Part shown: piece after piece, positions 44,060-53,179 of the stretch
How the letters are laid out: every line of letters starts with the position of its first letter
Numbering within the stretch: position 1 is the stretch's first letter
Assembly: GCA_963754385.1 (NCBI GenBank)
Contig: CAVWGE010000001.1
Span: forward strand, 186,001 to 250,000
DNA from: 9FT-COMBO-48-23 sp963754385
GTDB lineage: Bacteria > Chloroflexota > Dehalococcoidia > GIF9 > UBA5629
Length of the DNA stretch: 64,000 nt
Reading direction: 5' to 3'
Made by a program: the position numbers and the translations under genes
The notes under the pieces: generated by a model
Databases searched by the model: none
Told to the model about the DNA's origin: nothing
Seen by the model: the letters and a program-made list of their open reading frames with translations, nothing else

Positions 44060-45047
44060 TGGCCAGGGGAGTATTTTAATACTAGCAGAACATAGAGGTG
44101 AAAAGATCGACTCGGTGACGTTTCAATTGGGGAGCAAGGGGCGGCAGCTCGCAGACGCACTTCATTGTCGACTCGATGCTATTTTGATTGGGGATCAGCT
44201 CGAGCTGGCAACGCGGCAACTACTGCACAAGGGTTTTGACACGCTCTTTGTAGCTGATCACCAGCTGCTCGAACCTTACAATGCCGAAATCTATTCAAAT
44301 GTAATCTCAGACTTTCTTAGGGAAGATATGCCTAGCCTGTTTCTTTTTGGTTATACGTATCTTGGTATGGAAGTGGGGCCGGCAGTGGCAGCCAGGCTAG
44401 GAGTTACTCTCGCCAGTAATTGCGTAGACTTGGAACTATCAGATGGGCGTATCATTGTGACCCGCCCCATGTTTGGCGGAACGGTGCACACTAAGCTTGA
44501 AGCGAAAAGGTTGCCAATGATGATTAGTATTCAAAAAGGCGTGCTGCCCATACAGATATCTAATCAAAGACCTACAACTGTGGTACGGATCGAGGAGAAA
44601 GCCCAATTGACTGATGTTAGAATTAAAGTTGCAGCTTTGTTGGGCGAGATTACGAGTGGCGTTGATATCACAAAAGCTGATGTTGTGGTTGCCGTTGGCC
44701 GAGGCATTGGTGAGAATTCTGGCCTTGAGCTTGCCAGGGAGCTGGCATATGCTTTGAATGGCGTCGTTGCCTGTTCACGTCCGGTCGTCGACTGGGGTTG
44801 GCTACCCCCAGAGTGCCAAGTCGGCATTTCTGGTAAGACAATCCAGCCAAAGGTTTATATAGCATGTGGTATCTCTGGGGCGTCTCAACACATAAATGGA
44901 ATGAGGGATTCTCAGATGATTATAGCTGTCAATAAGGATCCTAACGCCCCCATATTTCGCGTAGCTCATTATGGCATTATAGGCGATATATACAAGGTAG
45001 TACCTGCTCTACTAATGGCTATAAAGGAAGGTCCAGTGCTCTCTTAA
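44046..45047 (+). CDS. etfA: Electron transfer flavoprotein, alpha subunit
   Basis: A 333-residue EtfA from ATG 44046. The C-terminal FAD domain is clear: VGRGIGENSGLELARELA, SRPVVDWGWLP, VGISGKTIQPKVYIACGISGASQHINGM, NKDPNAPIFRVAHYGIIGDIYKVVPAL. Accepts electrons from, or bifurcates with, an acyl-type dehydrogenase; here the only neighbour is the TcuA-like flavoprotein. No ETF:quinone oxidoreductase is in the window. Confidence 0.94.
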   Translation: MYCGSGQGSILILAEHRGEKIDSVTFQLGSKGRQLADALHCRLDAILIGDQLELATRQLLHKGFDTLFVADHQLLEPYNAEIYSNVISDFLREDMPSLFLFGYTYLGMEVGPAVAARLGVTLASNCVDLELSDGRIIVTRPMFGGTVHTKLEAKRLPMMISIQKGVLPIQISNQRPTTVVRIEEKAQLTDVRIKVAALLGEITSGVDITKADVVVAVGRGIGENSGLELARELAYALNGVVACSRPVVDWGWLPPECQVGISGKTIQPKVYIACGISGASQHINGMRDSQMIIAVNKDPNAPIFRVAHYGIIGDIYKVVPALLMAIKEGPVLS

Positions 45048-45138
45048 ATACACGCACTTGAATTTTGCGTTTAGTTACACGTTTTCTCTAGCTCGATGGT
45101 GTTTGAGCTTTGGGTGAGAGCTGAGTTTTTCTGGAAAA

Positions 45139-45163
45139 CCTGAAGAATTACTCAGGCTTTTTC
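45139..45163 (+). terminator. Putative terminator after etfA
   Basis: Stem CCTGA/TCAGG (45139-45143 and 45152-45156) followed by CTTTTTC. Short stem, modest confidence. The remaining stretch 45048-45389 shows no further gene. Confidence 0.45.
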
Positions 45164-45389
45164 GTTGTAATCAATATTAGTAATGACACGGCATGCCGAG
45201 CCCAAATCTATGCATTGTGGGTTTTTAGTAGACTTGGTCTGGGTGGTTCAATACAAAAGGAAATCGGATGATACTTGAATCACGGTGGTGACGTAAACTC
45301 AGGCACTAACTGGCCTCCGACGCAGGCAAAAGATCGCAGTGTGGAGGACTCGCTAGAATGATGTTATGCCTCTCGAAAGCTGAACCTCA

Positions 45390-47862
45390 TCACTTTGACA
45401 TCGCCAATGTAGTCCTCGCTATAATGTCATCTTGGATCTGCCTATACAAGTCCACAAAATAGGCACAGTAGCCTGATACTCTGACCATCAAATCGCGATA
45501 TCTATCAGGGTATTCTTGAGCCTCCCTTAACATCTCTGGAGAGACCACATTAAACTGAACATGATACACAGCAAGATCATGCCAGCTTTTGATAAGACCC
45601 ACAAAATCTCTTACTCCTCTCTGGTCCCAAAAAAGCGACGGGTCAAGTTTCATATTCAGAAGTGATGAACAATGTAGATCGAGACAAGACTTTGTTACAG
45701 ACTGTAAGACTGCTGTCGGTCCCTTGGTGTCGGTACCTTGCATAGGTGATATGCCGTCGGCCAACGGAATCCAGGCTTTTCTTCCTGAGGGTAGAGCCCC
45801 AACTTGTACACCATGGCCAACATGCCAGGCGGCTGCTACTCCGGAGGGTACTCTTCTGTTGCCATTTAGTCCTCTATACCTCCTGATTTCTTTGGCTGAG
45901 AAATAAGTTATTTTTGTTGCTATTTCATCAACTTCCGAAAGGTCATTTCCATATTTTGAAGCTGCTAGACAGATTTGTCGGATTCTCTCATAACCTTCGA
46001 AATCATTATCCAAGGCTTCCAGAAGCTGACCCCAGGTTAATTTTTTATCATCATATATCAACTTCTTAATAGAAGCCAGACTGTTGACAATATCGGCATG
46101 CCCTATCAATACAATTTCAGGAGCCGGAGTGTATTTTGCTCCACCGGACATGCAGTCCTTGGCGTTCTCTATGCACTCTTCATAGCTCAATGAAGTTAGG
46201 AGGTCTTGCCTCTGCTCGCGTGTTCTGGCCTCGTATATTAGGGCAAGCTCTGATGCCTTTTTTATTAGGTGTGCCAATTGCGTCTTAACAGCCTCTTCGA
46301 ACTCTTCGTAAGTTTCAAAATCGCTGGGATCGCCTGTTTGAGGCACTGGCAAACGAGCCCCTGTTAGTCTATGCACACCGTTAAGCAGGGCAAGTTCAAC
46401 GGCAGCTGCCATGTTTGCGCACACCGGGATGCGCACGCCCCCTAACTTTCCTGCCAGTCCCACATCCTTGCAGCCGGCTGGACTCCAATTATACGCATCC
46501 TCAAAAGGCACTCCCAAATCCATTACGTATTTTATGCCAACTTCATCATTGTAAAATTGTGGATGTCCCGTCCCGAGCGCTGTTAGATCGGCCGCCTTGT
46601 GCAGAAATGAATCTGGATTTTTCCGGTTATATTTTACTGACAAGTTCGGTTGAGGTAATCTTACGTCCATAGTTGCCTGTAGCATCATGTAGGAAAGCTC
46701 ATTTACACCATCCTGTCCGCTCGCGGTTACTCCACCACAGCACACCTGTTGGAATGTCGAATATCCAGGCACAAATGAAGCATAATACTGATCTGAAAGC
46801 GCATTTGGCTCTGAAAATTTCACCCATAAACACTCTAATAGCTCTTGCGCCTGTTCCTTTGTAAGCCTCCCCTCTTCTACATCATTCTTAAAGTACGGAT
46901 ACAGATACTGGTCCATCCGCCCTGGGGTAAAGCGAAAGCCCCCCCGGTTGCAGGAGACGCCATTACCGCAAAAACTTGGTAAAACCACAATGATTGTAGA
47001 GCCTCCCAAAAAGTTGTGGCCGGGTTGGTGGGTACCCGCTGGCAAATTTCGGCTATTTTCTCCAGCTCAGCCTTCCGCTGAGGATCATTTTCTTCACAAG
47101 CTTTTTCTTTTGATAGACGAGCATATCTAGCAGTATACCTCTCTATCCCATCGCAAACTATAAGCAAAGCATTTAAATAGACTATTTTCTCGTGGTCCCG
47201 GGTATTGCGGCATCTAGAGATGCTAACTTCTCGTTTATTCTTTTTCTTATGCCATTGAACCCGAGTTTTATTACCAGCTCATGATTCTGTACACTTAGCC
47301 CTAAACCTACCAGACCAATTACTAGTGCTTCCTCAAGTTGGCGTAGCTCTTCAGGTGCCGTCGAAATCAGGTCATGCTGGGACGATTTACCTTGCCAATA
47401 TGGCTCTACAAACTCCTTAAACAAACTTTTCTGGTCCTCTGTGATCAGAAAGGGGTCGTGTTTTCTGGTTGATATTGTATCTAGTTCCCCGCTAAGAATC
47501 CAACATTGGGTCTCTGGGTTAATGATGGCAGCGCGTATTTTACTTCCCGGCTGACCAACAATCAGTTCGTCATCCTGGATAAAGATAGTCCCTTGTTCGC
47601 ATAGTTCCTTAAAAGCTTTTGCTCTTCTTATTACTGTGGGTTCACCTTCAGTCTTCATAAAGACCTCAGTCATAATTTTGGCTCTTTCAAGGCATATAGT
47701 GGGCACGGCATCACAAACTCTTTGACTCGCTCTTCTAACCCTTAAGCTACAACCACCAAGTCGCTTACCTTCAAGCTTGTGCATTAAGCTTCTTTCGTTT
47801 TGTCTGATTACCATTTTTTCCTCCTGAATGAGTCCTTTCGCGTAATAATTTAGTTTTTCCAA
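45390..47862 (-). pseudogene. Glycyl-radical enzyme with two frameshifts
   Basis: Pyruvate-formate-lyase-family enzyme of about 820 residues, read in three pieces. The N-terminal 226 residues stop at 47182; the frame resumes as EKIVYLNALLIVCDGIERYTARY (region 47205-46970); a second shift near a T5 tract (about 46975) leads into NGVSCNRGGFRFTPGRMDQY and an intact run to 45390. The catalytic core is whole: thiyl Cys in SPAGCKDVG and Gly in RVSGYCAYF near the C-terminus. The intact activase gene across the divergent promoter argues for recent damage or sequencing error. Substrate class (decarboxylase, lyase or dehydratase) is unknown. Confidence 0.85.
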
Positions 47863-47908
47863 AATATCTAGCGCATTGTCTTATATCATCAATCCTATCA
47901 ACTTGGCA

Positions 47909-47937
47909 ATATAACACAATATTTTCGTAACTGTCAA
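47909..47937 (-). promoter_or_regulatory. Promoter of the glycyl-radical enzyme gene
   Basis: Minus-strand TTGACA (47932-47937), 17-bp spacer, TTATAT (47909-47914), about 45 bp before the start codon. The preceding bases ACAATC also precede the TTGACA box at 54679. Confidence 0.6.
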
Positions 47938-48139
47938 GATTGTGGGCTCGTCCAGTACACTAACTATCTTGCTAGTAACACTATCATAATAATGCCACTA
48001 ATCTTTTCTGAACGGGCTCACTTGTTGATCGGTGAGTGTTAGTAATTTTTCAAAAAGTTAACTGTTTTTGCTTCAAGGCTGAACTCCGATGATACATTGC
48101 TCACGACCAAAAATTGACAGCTACGCTATTCACACACTA

Positions 48140-48168
48140 TTGACGGGGCCCCGGGCAGTGATTATAAT
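48140..48168 (+). promoter_or_regulatory. Promoter of the activase gene with GC palindrome
   Basis: TTGACG (48140-48145), 17-bp spacer, TATAAT (48163-48168). The spacer holds GGGGCCCC, a GC-rich palindrome that stands out in AT-rich surroundings and could be an operator. The 47863-48281 interval has no supported gene; a 21-codon ORF at 48212-48277 is doubtful. Confidence 0.65.
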
Positions 48169-48281
48169 ACTACATCCTATTGATACATAGAGATAGTGGA
48201 AAGACTAAATTATGAGGGTAAAGAAGTCTGGGGAAGCACGAGATCCCATACGTATTTGCATGGACGGAGTTATTTAATAAA

Positions 48282-49226
48282 GTGAATGACATGCTCAAAT
48301 ATGATGATAGGGCGATAAGAGGAATAGTACTAAATATTGAAAGATTTGCCATTCATGATGGCCCAGGTATTAGAAGTGTAGTATTCATGAAAGGATGCCC
48401 GCTAAGGTGTTTGTGGTGTTCCACTGTTGATGGTCAACTCATGTCGCCAGAAATAGAATACTTTGTTGAAAAATGCATTAAGTGCAAGGCATGTGTAGAA
48501 GTCTGCCCTACTAAAGCAATCAAGATATCGAATGCTGATGAGATGATGACTGACCAGCGCTATTGTGATAGTTGTGGCAAGTGCGCTGCGGTATGCCCTA
48601 CGGGTGCAAGGAGAATTGTCGGGGAGGAAATGACAGTGGGACAGGTGTTGGAAGAAATCGAGAAGGATACTTTATTCTACTCGAATTCTGGTGGAGGTAT
48701 TACACTAAGCGGTGGTGAGCCAACAATGCAGCCAGAGTTCTCTCTAGGAATTCTTAAGCGTTGTAAAGAAATAGGTATCCATACTGCTATAGAAACATGT
48801 GGTTATGTGAAATGGGATATCTTGGACGAAATCCTAAAGTATTTAGACTTAGTGTATATGGACATTAAGCATATGTCGCCAGTAAGCCATGAGAAACTCA
48901 CCACGAAGGGAAACAGACTGATTTTGAAGAATGTCCGAAGTGTCACCATGAAGTATCCCGGTAAATCGCTCGTTATACGAATACCCGTAATACCAGGGTA
49001 TAATGACTCTGATGAAAATATCGGCAGCATAGCGCAATTTGTTCGTCAATTAGAAGGAGACTATAAAATTGAGCTTCTACCCTATCACAAATTAGGAGTT
49101 CCCAAGTACAGGGCTTTATCTAAGGATTATCCTTTACCTAGTTTAGAGAGTCCTTCTGAAGAGCATCTGCATGCTCTGCAAGAGCTGGCTAAATCGTGTG
49201 GTCTTCAGGCCCAAATAGGAGGCTGA
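48282..49226 (+). CDS. Glycyl-radical enzyme activating enzyme
   Basis: A 314-residue radical SAM protein that installs the glycyl radical. The SAM cluster is in KGCPLRCLWC (CxxxCxxC), followed by a ferredoxin-like insert with CIKCKACVEVCP and CDSCGKCAAVCP, as in activases of HPAD-, glycerol-dehydratase- and BSS-type enzymes rather than of PFL itself. GGGITLSGGEPTMQ is the SAM-binding GGE motif. Divergent from its presumed substrate enzyme gene. Confidence 0.92.
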   Translation: MNDMLKYDDRAIRGIVLNIERFAIHDGPGIRSVVFMKGCPLRCLWCSTVDGQLMSPEIEYFVEKCIKCKACVEVCPTKAIKISNADEMMTDQRYCDSCGKCAAVCPTGARRIVGEEMTVGQVLEEIEKDTLFYSNSGGGITLSGGEPTMQPEFSLGILKRCKEIGIHTAIETCGYVKWDILDEILKYLDLVYMDIKHMSPVSHEKLTTKGNRLILKNVRSVTMKYPGKSLVIRIPVIPGYNDSDENIGSIAQFVRQLEGDYKIELLPYHKLGVPKYRALSKDYPLPSLESPSEEHLHALQELAKSCGLQAQIGG

Positions 49227-49471
49227 GATGAGGATAGACAGCGTTTTGGGTTTGTATTATAGTATTGAAGTAAGGGAAAGGTGTTACGGTGTAATACTGC
49301 CCTGAAACTAAATTTAAGAATCCACTGATTGAGTTTATATGCAAAAATTGTTGTGCTTCAATGGAAGTCGGACAGTCGGCTTTGTACTAAAATAGACAAG
49401 GGGCGGGGACGATAGTGCCTTTCTGTGCGTGCCTAGGTAGGCAAGATAAGGGCTTGTAAGGGGAAGCATAG

Positions 49472-50335
49472 ATGGAACAAGTAGTAGTTGCAACCGGAAT
49501 AAATGCCTTGGTATTGTCATCAATGTATATATTGGTTGCGTTAGGTTTCGCCTTCCTTTTAAGCATCATGGGTATCCTAAATTTTGCCCATGGCGCTATA
49601 TACATGATTGGCGGTTATATCTGCTACCAATTTGCAGTGGAATATGGTTTGAATCAGTGGCTATCATTGCTGCTGTCGGTGATAATAGTGGGTGCGTTTG
49701 GGCTATTCTTGGAAAGGTATTGTTTTCGCCGCTTCTTCGGGAATATGAACAACACCATAGTTGTAACTATAGCCATAATTTTAATTTTGGAGACAGCAGT
49801 TAATGTAACCGTAGGGATTTATCTAAGGGCGTTACCCTCTTTTGTTCCGGGAGTTCTCAGAGCCGGGGTTATATCCATTAGCGCAGAGAGATTGGTAACT
49901 TTTGTTATTGGTGGCGCCCTTCTGGCATTTATAATCTGGTTCATAAGAAATACGAAACAAGGTCAACAAATGCAGGCTGTTTCTCAAAGCCTGGAGGGGG
50001 CTGCCTTGCAGGGGATTGATATTCATCGCGTTTCTGCCCTCGCCTGTGTCATGGCTTGTGGCTTGGCAGCCGTGGCGGGGTGTCTAATGGGTGCTATTTT
50101 GAATCTAAGTCCCTTTATGGGAGACACTATGCTTGTAAAAGCACTCGAGCTTGTTATATTAGGCGGGATAGGAAGTATAAGCGGTATCCTTTTTGCAGGC
50201 TTGATTGTTGGTAGTCTAGACGCTATTTTGCCCATATTTGTCGGTGGTGCTGGCGCTGGGGCAATTGCTCTTTGCATAATAATTATTCTGCTGCTATTCC
50301 GACCCCAAGGCTTCTTCGGTCGTGAGGCAGGATAA
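49472..50335 (+). CDS. livH: Branched-chain-type ABC permease LivH
   Basis: A 287-residue permease with eight or so membrane segments and the LivH signatures LNFAHGAIYMIGGYI and LEGAALQGIDIHRVSALACVMA, ending KALELVILGGIGSISG and FRPQGFFGR. First of four liv-type genes. The substrate may be a carboxylate rather than an amino acid, as for many HAAT transporters in catabolic islands. Confidence 0.93.
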   Translation: MEQVVVATGINALVLSSMYILVALGFAFLLSIMGILNFAHGAIYMIGGYICYQFAVEYGLNQWLSLLLSVIIVGAFGLFLERYCFRRFFGNMNNTIVVTIAIILILETAVNVTVGIYLRALPSFVPGVLRAGVISISAERLVTFVIGGALLAFIIWFIRNTKQGQQMQAVSQSLEGAALQGIDIHRVSALACVMACGLAAVAGCLMGAILNLSPFMGDTMLVKALELVILGGIGSISGILFAGLIVGSLDAILPIFVGGAGAGAIALCIIIILLLFRPQGFFGREAG

Positions 50336-50344
50336 GAAAGAAAT

Positions 50345-51340
50345 ATGGATATGATTGAGAAGCAGCTTCCTATCGGGGGTAGGGGAAAATTGATCAAGCC
50401 TTCTATCTATGCTGGACTGATAGTCATCCTATGCATGCTTCCGCTATTCATTAAGTCGCCCTATTTGATTCACATTTTTATTCTGACTCTCATATATCTC
50501 ATTGCCGCTGTTAGCCTGCGTTTGATAATTATTTCGGGGCAGTTCCCTCTGGCACACGCTGCTTTCATGGGCATCGGGGCTTACACTACCGCTATATTAT
50601 CAAAAGATTTGGGCTGGGCACTTTGGATCACCATCCCACTGGGTGCATTGTTGGCGATGGGCATTGGGGTATTAATAGGTTACCCGTTCGCCAGACTGAG
50701 GGCACTGTACTATGCTATGGTGAGCCTTTTCTTTGGGATAGGGATAACAGAGGTCATTTCTGCGCTTACAAAATGGACTGGTGGTACCACTGGTCTCACT
50801 GGTATGCCGCCTCTACTTCCTGTTGCCTCTAAGATACCTTACTTCTATTTCTTCCTTGGGTTGACCTCGATCTGCCTTTTAGCTATGTATAGGCTTGAGT
50901 CTTGCCGCATTGGTACAACTTGGAAAGCAATTGACCAGTCACACCTCGTAGCAAGCAGTATTGGTATAAATGAAGCCCGTTACAGGGTCCTGGCCCTGGC
51001 TATAGGGTGTTTCTTTGCTGGTTTAGCCGGCGCAGCCTACGCTCATTATACTCTTACGTTGGCATCCCATACGTTTAACCTTACAGCAACGTTGTGGCTC
51101 GTTATGTATGTAATCATAGGTGGGATAGGAAGCTTTGCCGGACCTATAATTGGGACTGCTATTCTAATTATAGTTCCAGAACTTTTGCGCGGACTGAAAG
51201 AATTTGTTCCCTTTGCTTTTGCTGGTATACTGCTAATTGTAGTCTACGTAATGCCCGAGGGCCTTGTTAGCTTGCCCCAAATAATTAAGTCACGGTTTAT
51301 AGAACGTCGTAAGGTCAAGAAGGTTACTCATGCTCCTTAA
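50345..51340 (+). CDS. livM: Branched-chain-type ABC permease LivM
   Basis: A 331-residue permease: LPLAHAAFMGIGAYTTAILSK-type segment (QFPLAHAAFMGIGAYT), RLRALYYAMVSLFFG, GINEARYRVLALAIGCFFAGLAGAAYAHY and IIGGIGSFAGPIIGTAI. The C-terminal basic tail overlaps livG by 11 bp. It pairs with LivH in the membrane. Confidence 0.93.
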   Translation: MDMIEKQLPIGGRGKLIKPSIYAGLIVILCMLPLFIKSPYLIHIFILTLIYLIAAVSLRLIIISGQFPLAHAAFMGIGAYTTAILSKDLGWALWITIPLGALLAMGIGVLIGYPFARLRALYYAMVSLFFGIGITEVISALTKWTGGTTGLTGMPPLLPVASKIPYFYFFLGLTSICLLAMYRLESCRIGTTWKAIDQSHLVASSIGINEARYRVLALAIGCFFAGLAGAAYAHYTLTLASHTFNLTATLWLVMYVIIGGIGSFAGPIIGTAILIIVPELLRGLKEFVPFAFAGILLIVVYVMPEGLVSLPQIIKSRFIERRKVKKVTHAP

Positions 51341-52091
51341 AATCAGCGGACTGATAAAACATTTTGGCGGCTTGCTTGCGGTATCAGAGCTTGACATGTC
51401 GGTCAACGAAGGGCAGATAGTTGGCCTAATCGGTCCCAATGGTGCCGGCAAAACGACTGTCTTCAATTTAATAACCGGCGTCCTCAAACCGACGAAGGGG
51501 AAAATAGTATTCGATGGGAAAGATATAACTGGCAAAGAACCACATGAGGTTGCCAAACTGGGAATAGGGCGGACTTTTCAACTAAACCCTCTTTTTGCTA
51601 ATTTTACGGTCTTAGAAAATGTGGTGGCTTCATTCCATCTTCACCCACGGTCAAGCCTACTGAGTACCTTTTTCAACACCGCTACCTACCGGCATAATGA
51701 AGCCTATATCTTAGACCAATCTCTGGAAATCCTGCAGCTAGTTGGGCTATATATGGTTAAAGGCGAGCTGGCTAAGAATCTACCTCACGGTTACCAAAAG
51801 ATGCTGGGCATAGCTAGAGCTTTAGCAGTTAAGCCCAAACTACTATTACTCGATGAGCCAATAGCAGGAATGAACCCGGGTGAAATCGATTTTACATTGA
51901 CAGCTATTACAAAAACACTGCAGCAAGGATCTACTATTTTGTTAGTGGAACACAACATGCGGATAATGGAGTTGTGCGACCATGTTGTAGTTATCAATTT
52001 CGGGAAGAAGATTGCTGAAGGCTTACCCAAAGATGTGAGAAAGAACAAAGAGGTAATTAAAGCTTACTTCGGTGGTGAACATGCTGCTTAG
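51330..52091 (+). CDS. livG: Branched-chain-type ABC ATPase LivG
   Basis: A 253-residue ATPase with Walker A GPNGAGKTT, Walker B LLLLDEP and the family's C-terminal LVEHNMRIMELCDHVVVINFGKKIAEG. The ABC signature is unusual, LPHGYQKMLGIARAL, with H in place of the canonical S/G context, but other LivG proteins also vary here. Overlaps livF by 20 bp. Confidence 0.93.
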   Translation: MLLKISGLIKHFGGLLAVSELDMSVNEGQIVGLIGPNGAGKTTVFNLITGVLKPTKGKIVFDGKDITGKEPHEVAKLGIGRTFQLNPLFANFTVLENVVASFHLHPRSSLLSTFFNTATYRHNEAYILDQSLEILQLVGLYMVKGELAKNLPHGYQKMLGIARALAVKPKLLLLDEPIAGMNPGEIDFTLTAITKTLQQGSTILLVEHNMRIMELCDHVVVINFGKKIAEGLPKDVRKNKEVIKAYFGGEHAA

Positions 52092-52788
52092 TGTGAAAAA
52101 CATAACGGTGAACTATGGGAAAGCCATGGCATTATACGGCGTTTCGCTGGAAGTTGCCAAAGGGTCCGTGGTCAGCATTATTGGTGCTAATGGAGCCGGT
52201 AAAAGCACTATTTTGCGGGCTGTGTCCGGGTTGGTGCCATTAACGTCAGGGGAGATATGGTTTTTGAACAGCAGGATAGACAACATGACAACTACTGAGA
52301 TTGTGAAACTTGGTATTGTCCATATTCCCGAAGGCAGGGAGCTTTTCCCTTATCTCACTGTTTTGACTAATCTCAAGCTTGGTGCCAGTTTACGTAATGA
52401 TAAGGCTGGTATAAACAGGGACCTGGAGGAGGTCTTCAACCGCTTCCCTATATTGGGGGAGAGACGCAATCAGCAGGCCGGGACTTTGAGCGGTGGTGAG
52501 CAGCAGATGTTAGCCATCGGTCGCGGCTTGATGGCTAAGCCAAAGCTGCTACTGATGGATGAGCCTTCACTTGGATTGGCTCCTATAGTAGTTGAGCACT
52601 TGGGTAATGTTATTAAGGATATCAATCGGGAGGGAGTTAGCGTTCTTTTGGTGGAGCAAAACGTTCCCTTAGCTCTTGGGGTAGCAACCAGGGGTTATGC
52701 ACTGCAGGTTGGCACAGTGGTTTTAGAGGGTAACATTGAGGAATTTAAGTCTGATGAGGCTGTGAGAATAGCGTACCTGGGAGGCTAA
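52072..52788 (+). CDS. livF: Branched-chain-type ABC ATPase LivF
   Basis: A 238-residue ATPase with Walker A GANGAGKST, signature LSGGEQQMLAIGRGL, Walker B LLLMDEP and EQNVPLALGVATRGYALQVG. Last of the liv genes. No periplasmic binding-protein gene follows or precedes within this window, so it must be supplied from elsewhere or is missing. Confidence 0.93.
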   Translation: MVNMLLSVKNITVNYGKAMALYGVSLEVAKGSVVSIIGANGAGKSTILRAVSGLVPLTSGEIWFLNSRIDNMTTTEIVKLGIVHIPEGRELFPYLTVLTNLKLGASLRNDKAGINRDLEEVFNRFPILGERRNQQAGTLSGGEQQMLAIGRGLMAKPKLLLMDEPSLGLAPIVVEHLGNVIKDINREGVSVLLVEQNVPLALGVATRGYALQVGTVVLEGNIEEFKSDEAVRIAYLGG

Positions 52789-53179
52789 GGTGTCACGAGG
52801 CATTCAAAACAGGCCAAGGTAGGTAACTTAAAGATGCCTCCTTTGATCTGTCCCTTCAAGGCTTCATTGACTCCCACAACCCGTGGATTTTGAGGCCTGC
52901 AAGCACAATGGTTTAAAGGTGGTAGGAGATTTAAAAGAGGCATCAAACCCTTGGGCTGGTGTCTCTCTTCTTGTGCAGCTATCTCGCCGTTCAGGGGTGG
53001 GTGTGGTTGCTAATAGGGTGTTACCGGCTAAGGTGCTGAGACGAGGAGTATTTCCTTCTAAACAAGCTTGGGGTCATCAATTACGGGCTATATTGAAAAA
53101 TTCAGTCCGGTGAGGCGCTCCTTCTATTGGGCAAAAACCGCGAAACAATTATTATTTCTGTTAATAACCCGAGAGTACA
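52789..53179 (+). pseudogene. Intergenic stretch with possible transposase fragment
   Basis: A 76-codon frame at 52883-53113 reads WAGVSLLVQLSRRSGVGVV then ANRVLPAKVLRRGVFPSK, which loosely recalls the N-terminus of IS1380-like transposases. No start site with ribosome signal and no catalytic part. Otherwise the stretch is empty. It lies at the edge of MmgE/PrpD copy 2. Confidence 0.25.

Noticed and set aside
48212..48277. 21-codon ORF between the activase promoter and its gene
   Set aside because: No good ribosome site, no recognisable composition of a regulatory leader peptide; kept only as a remark.
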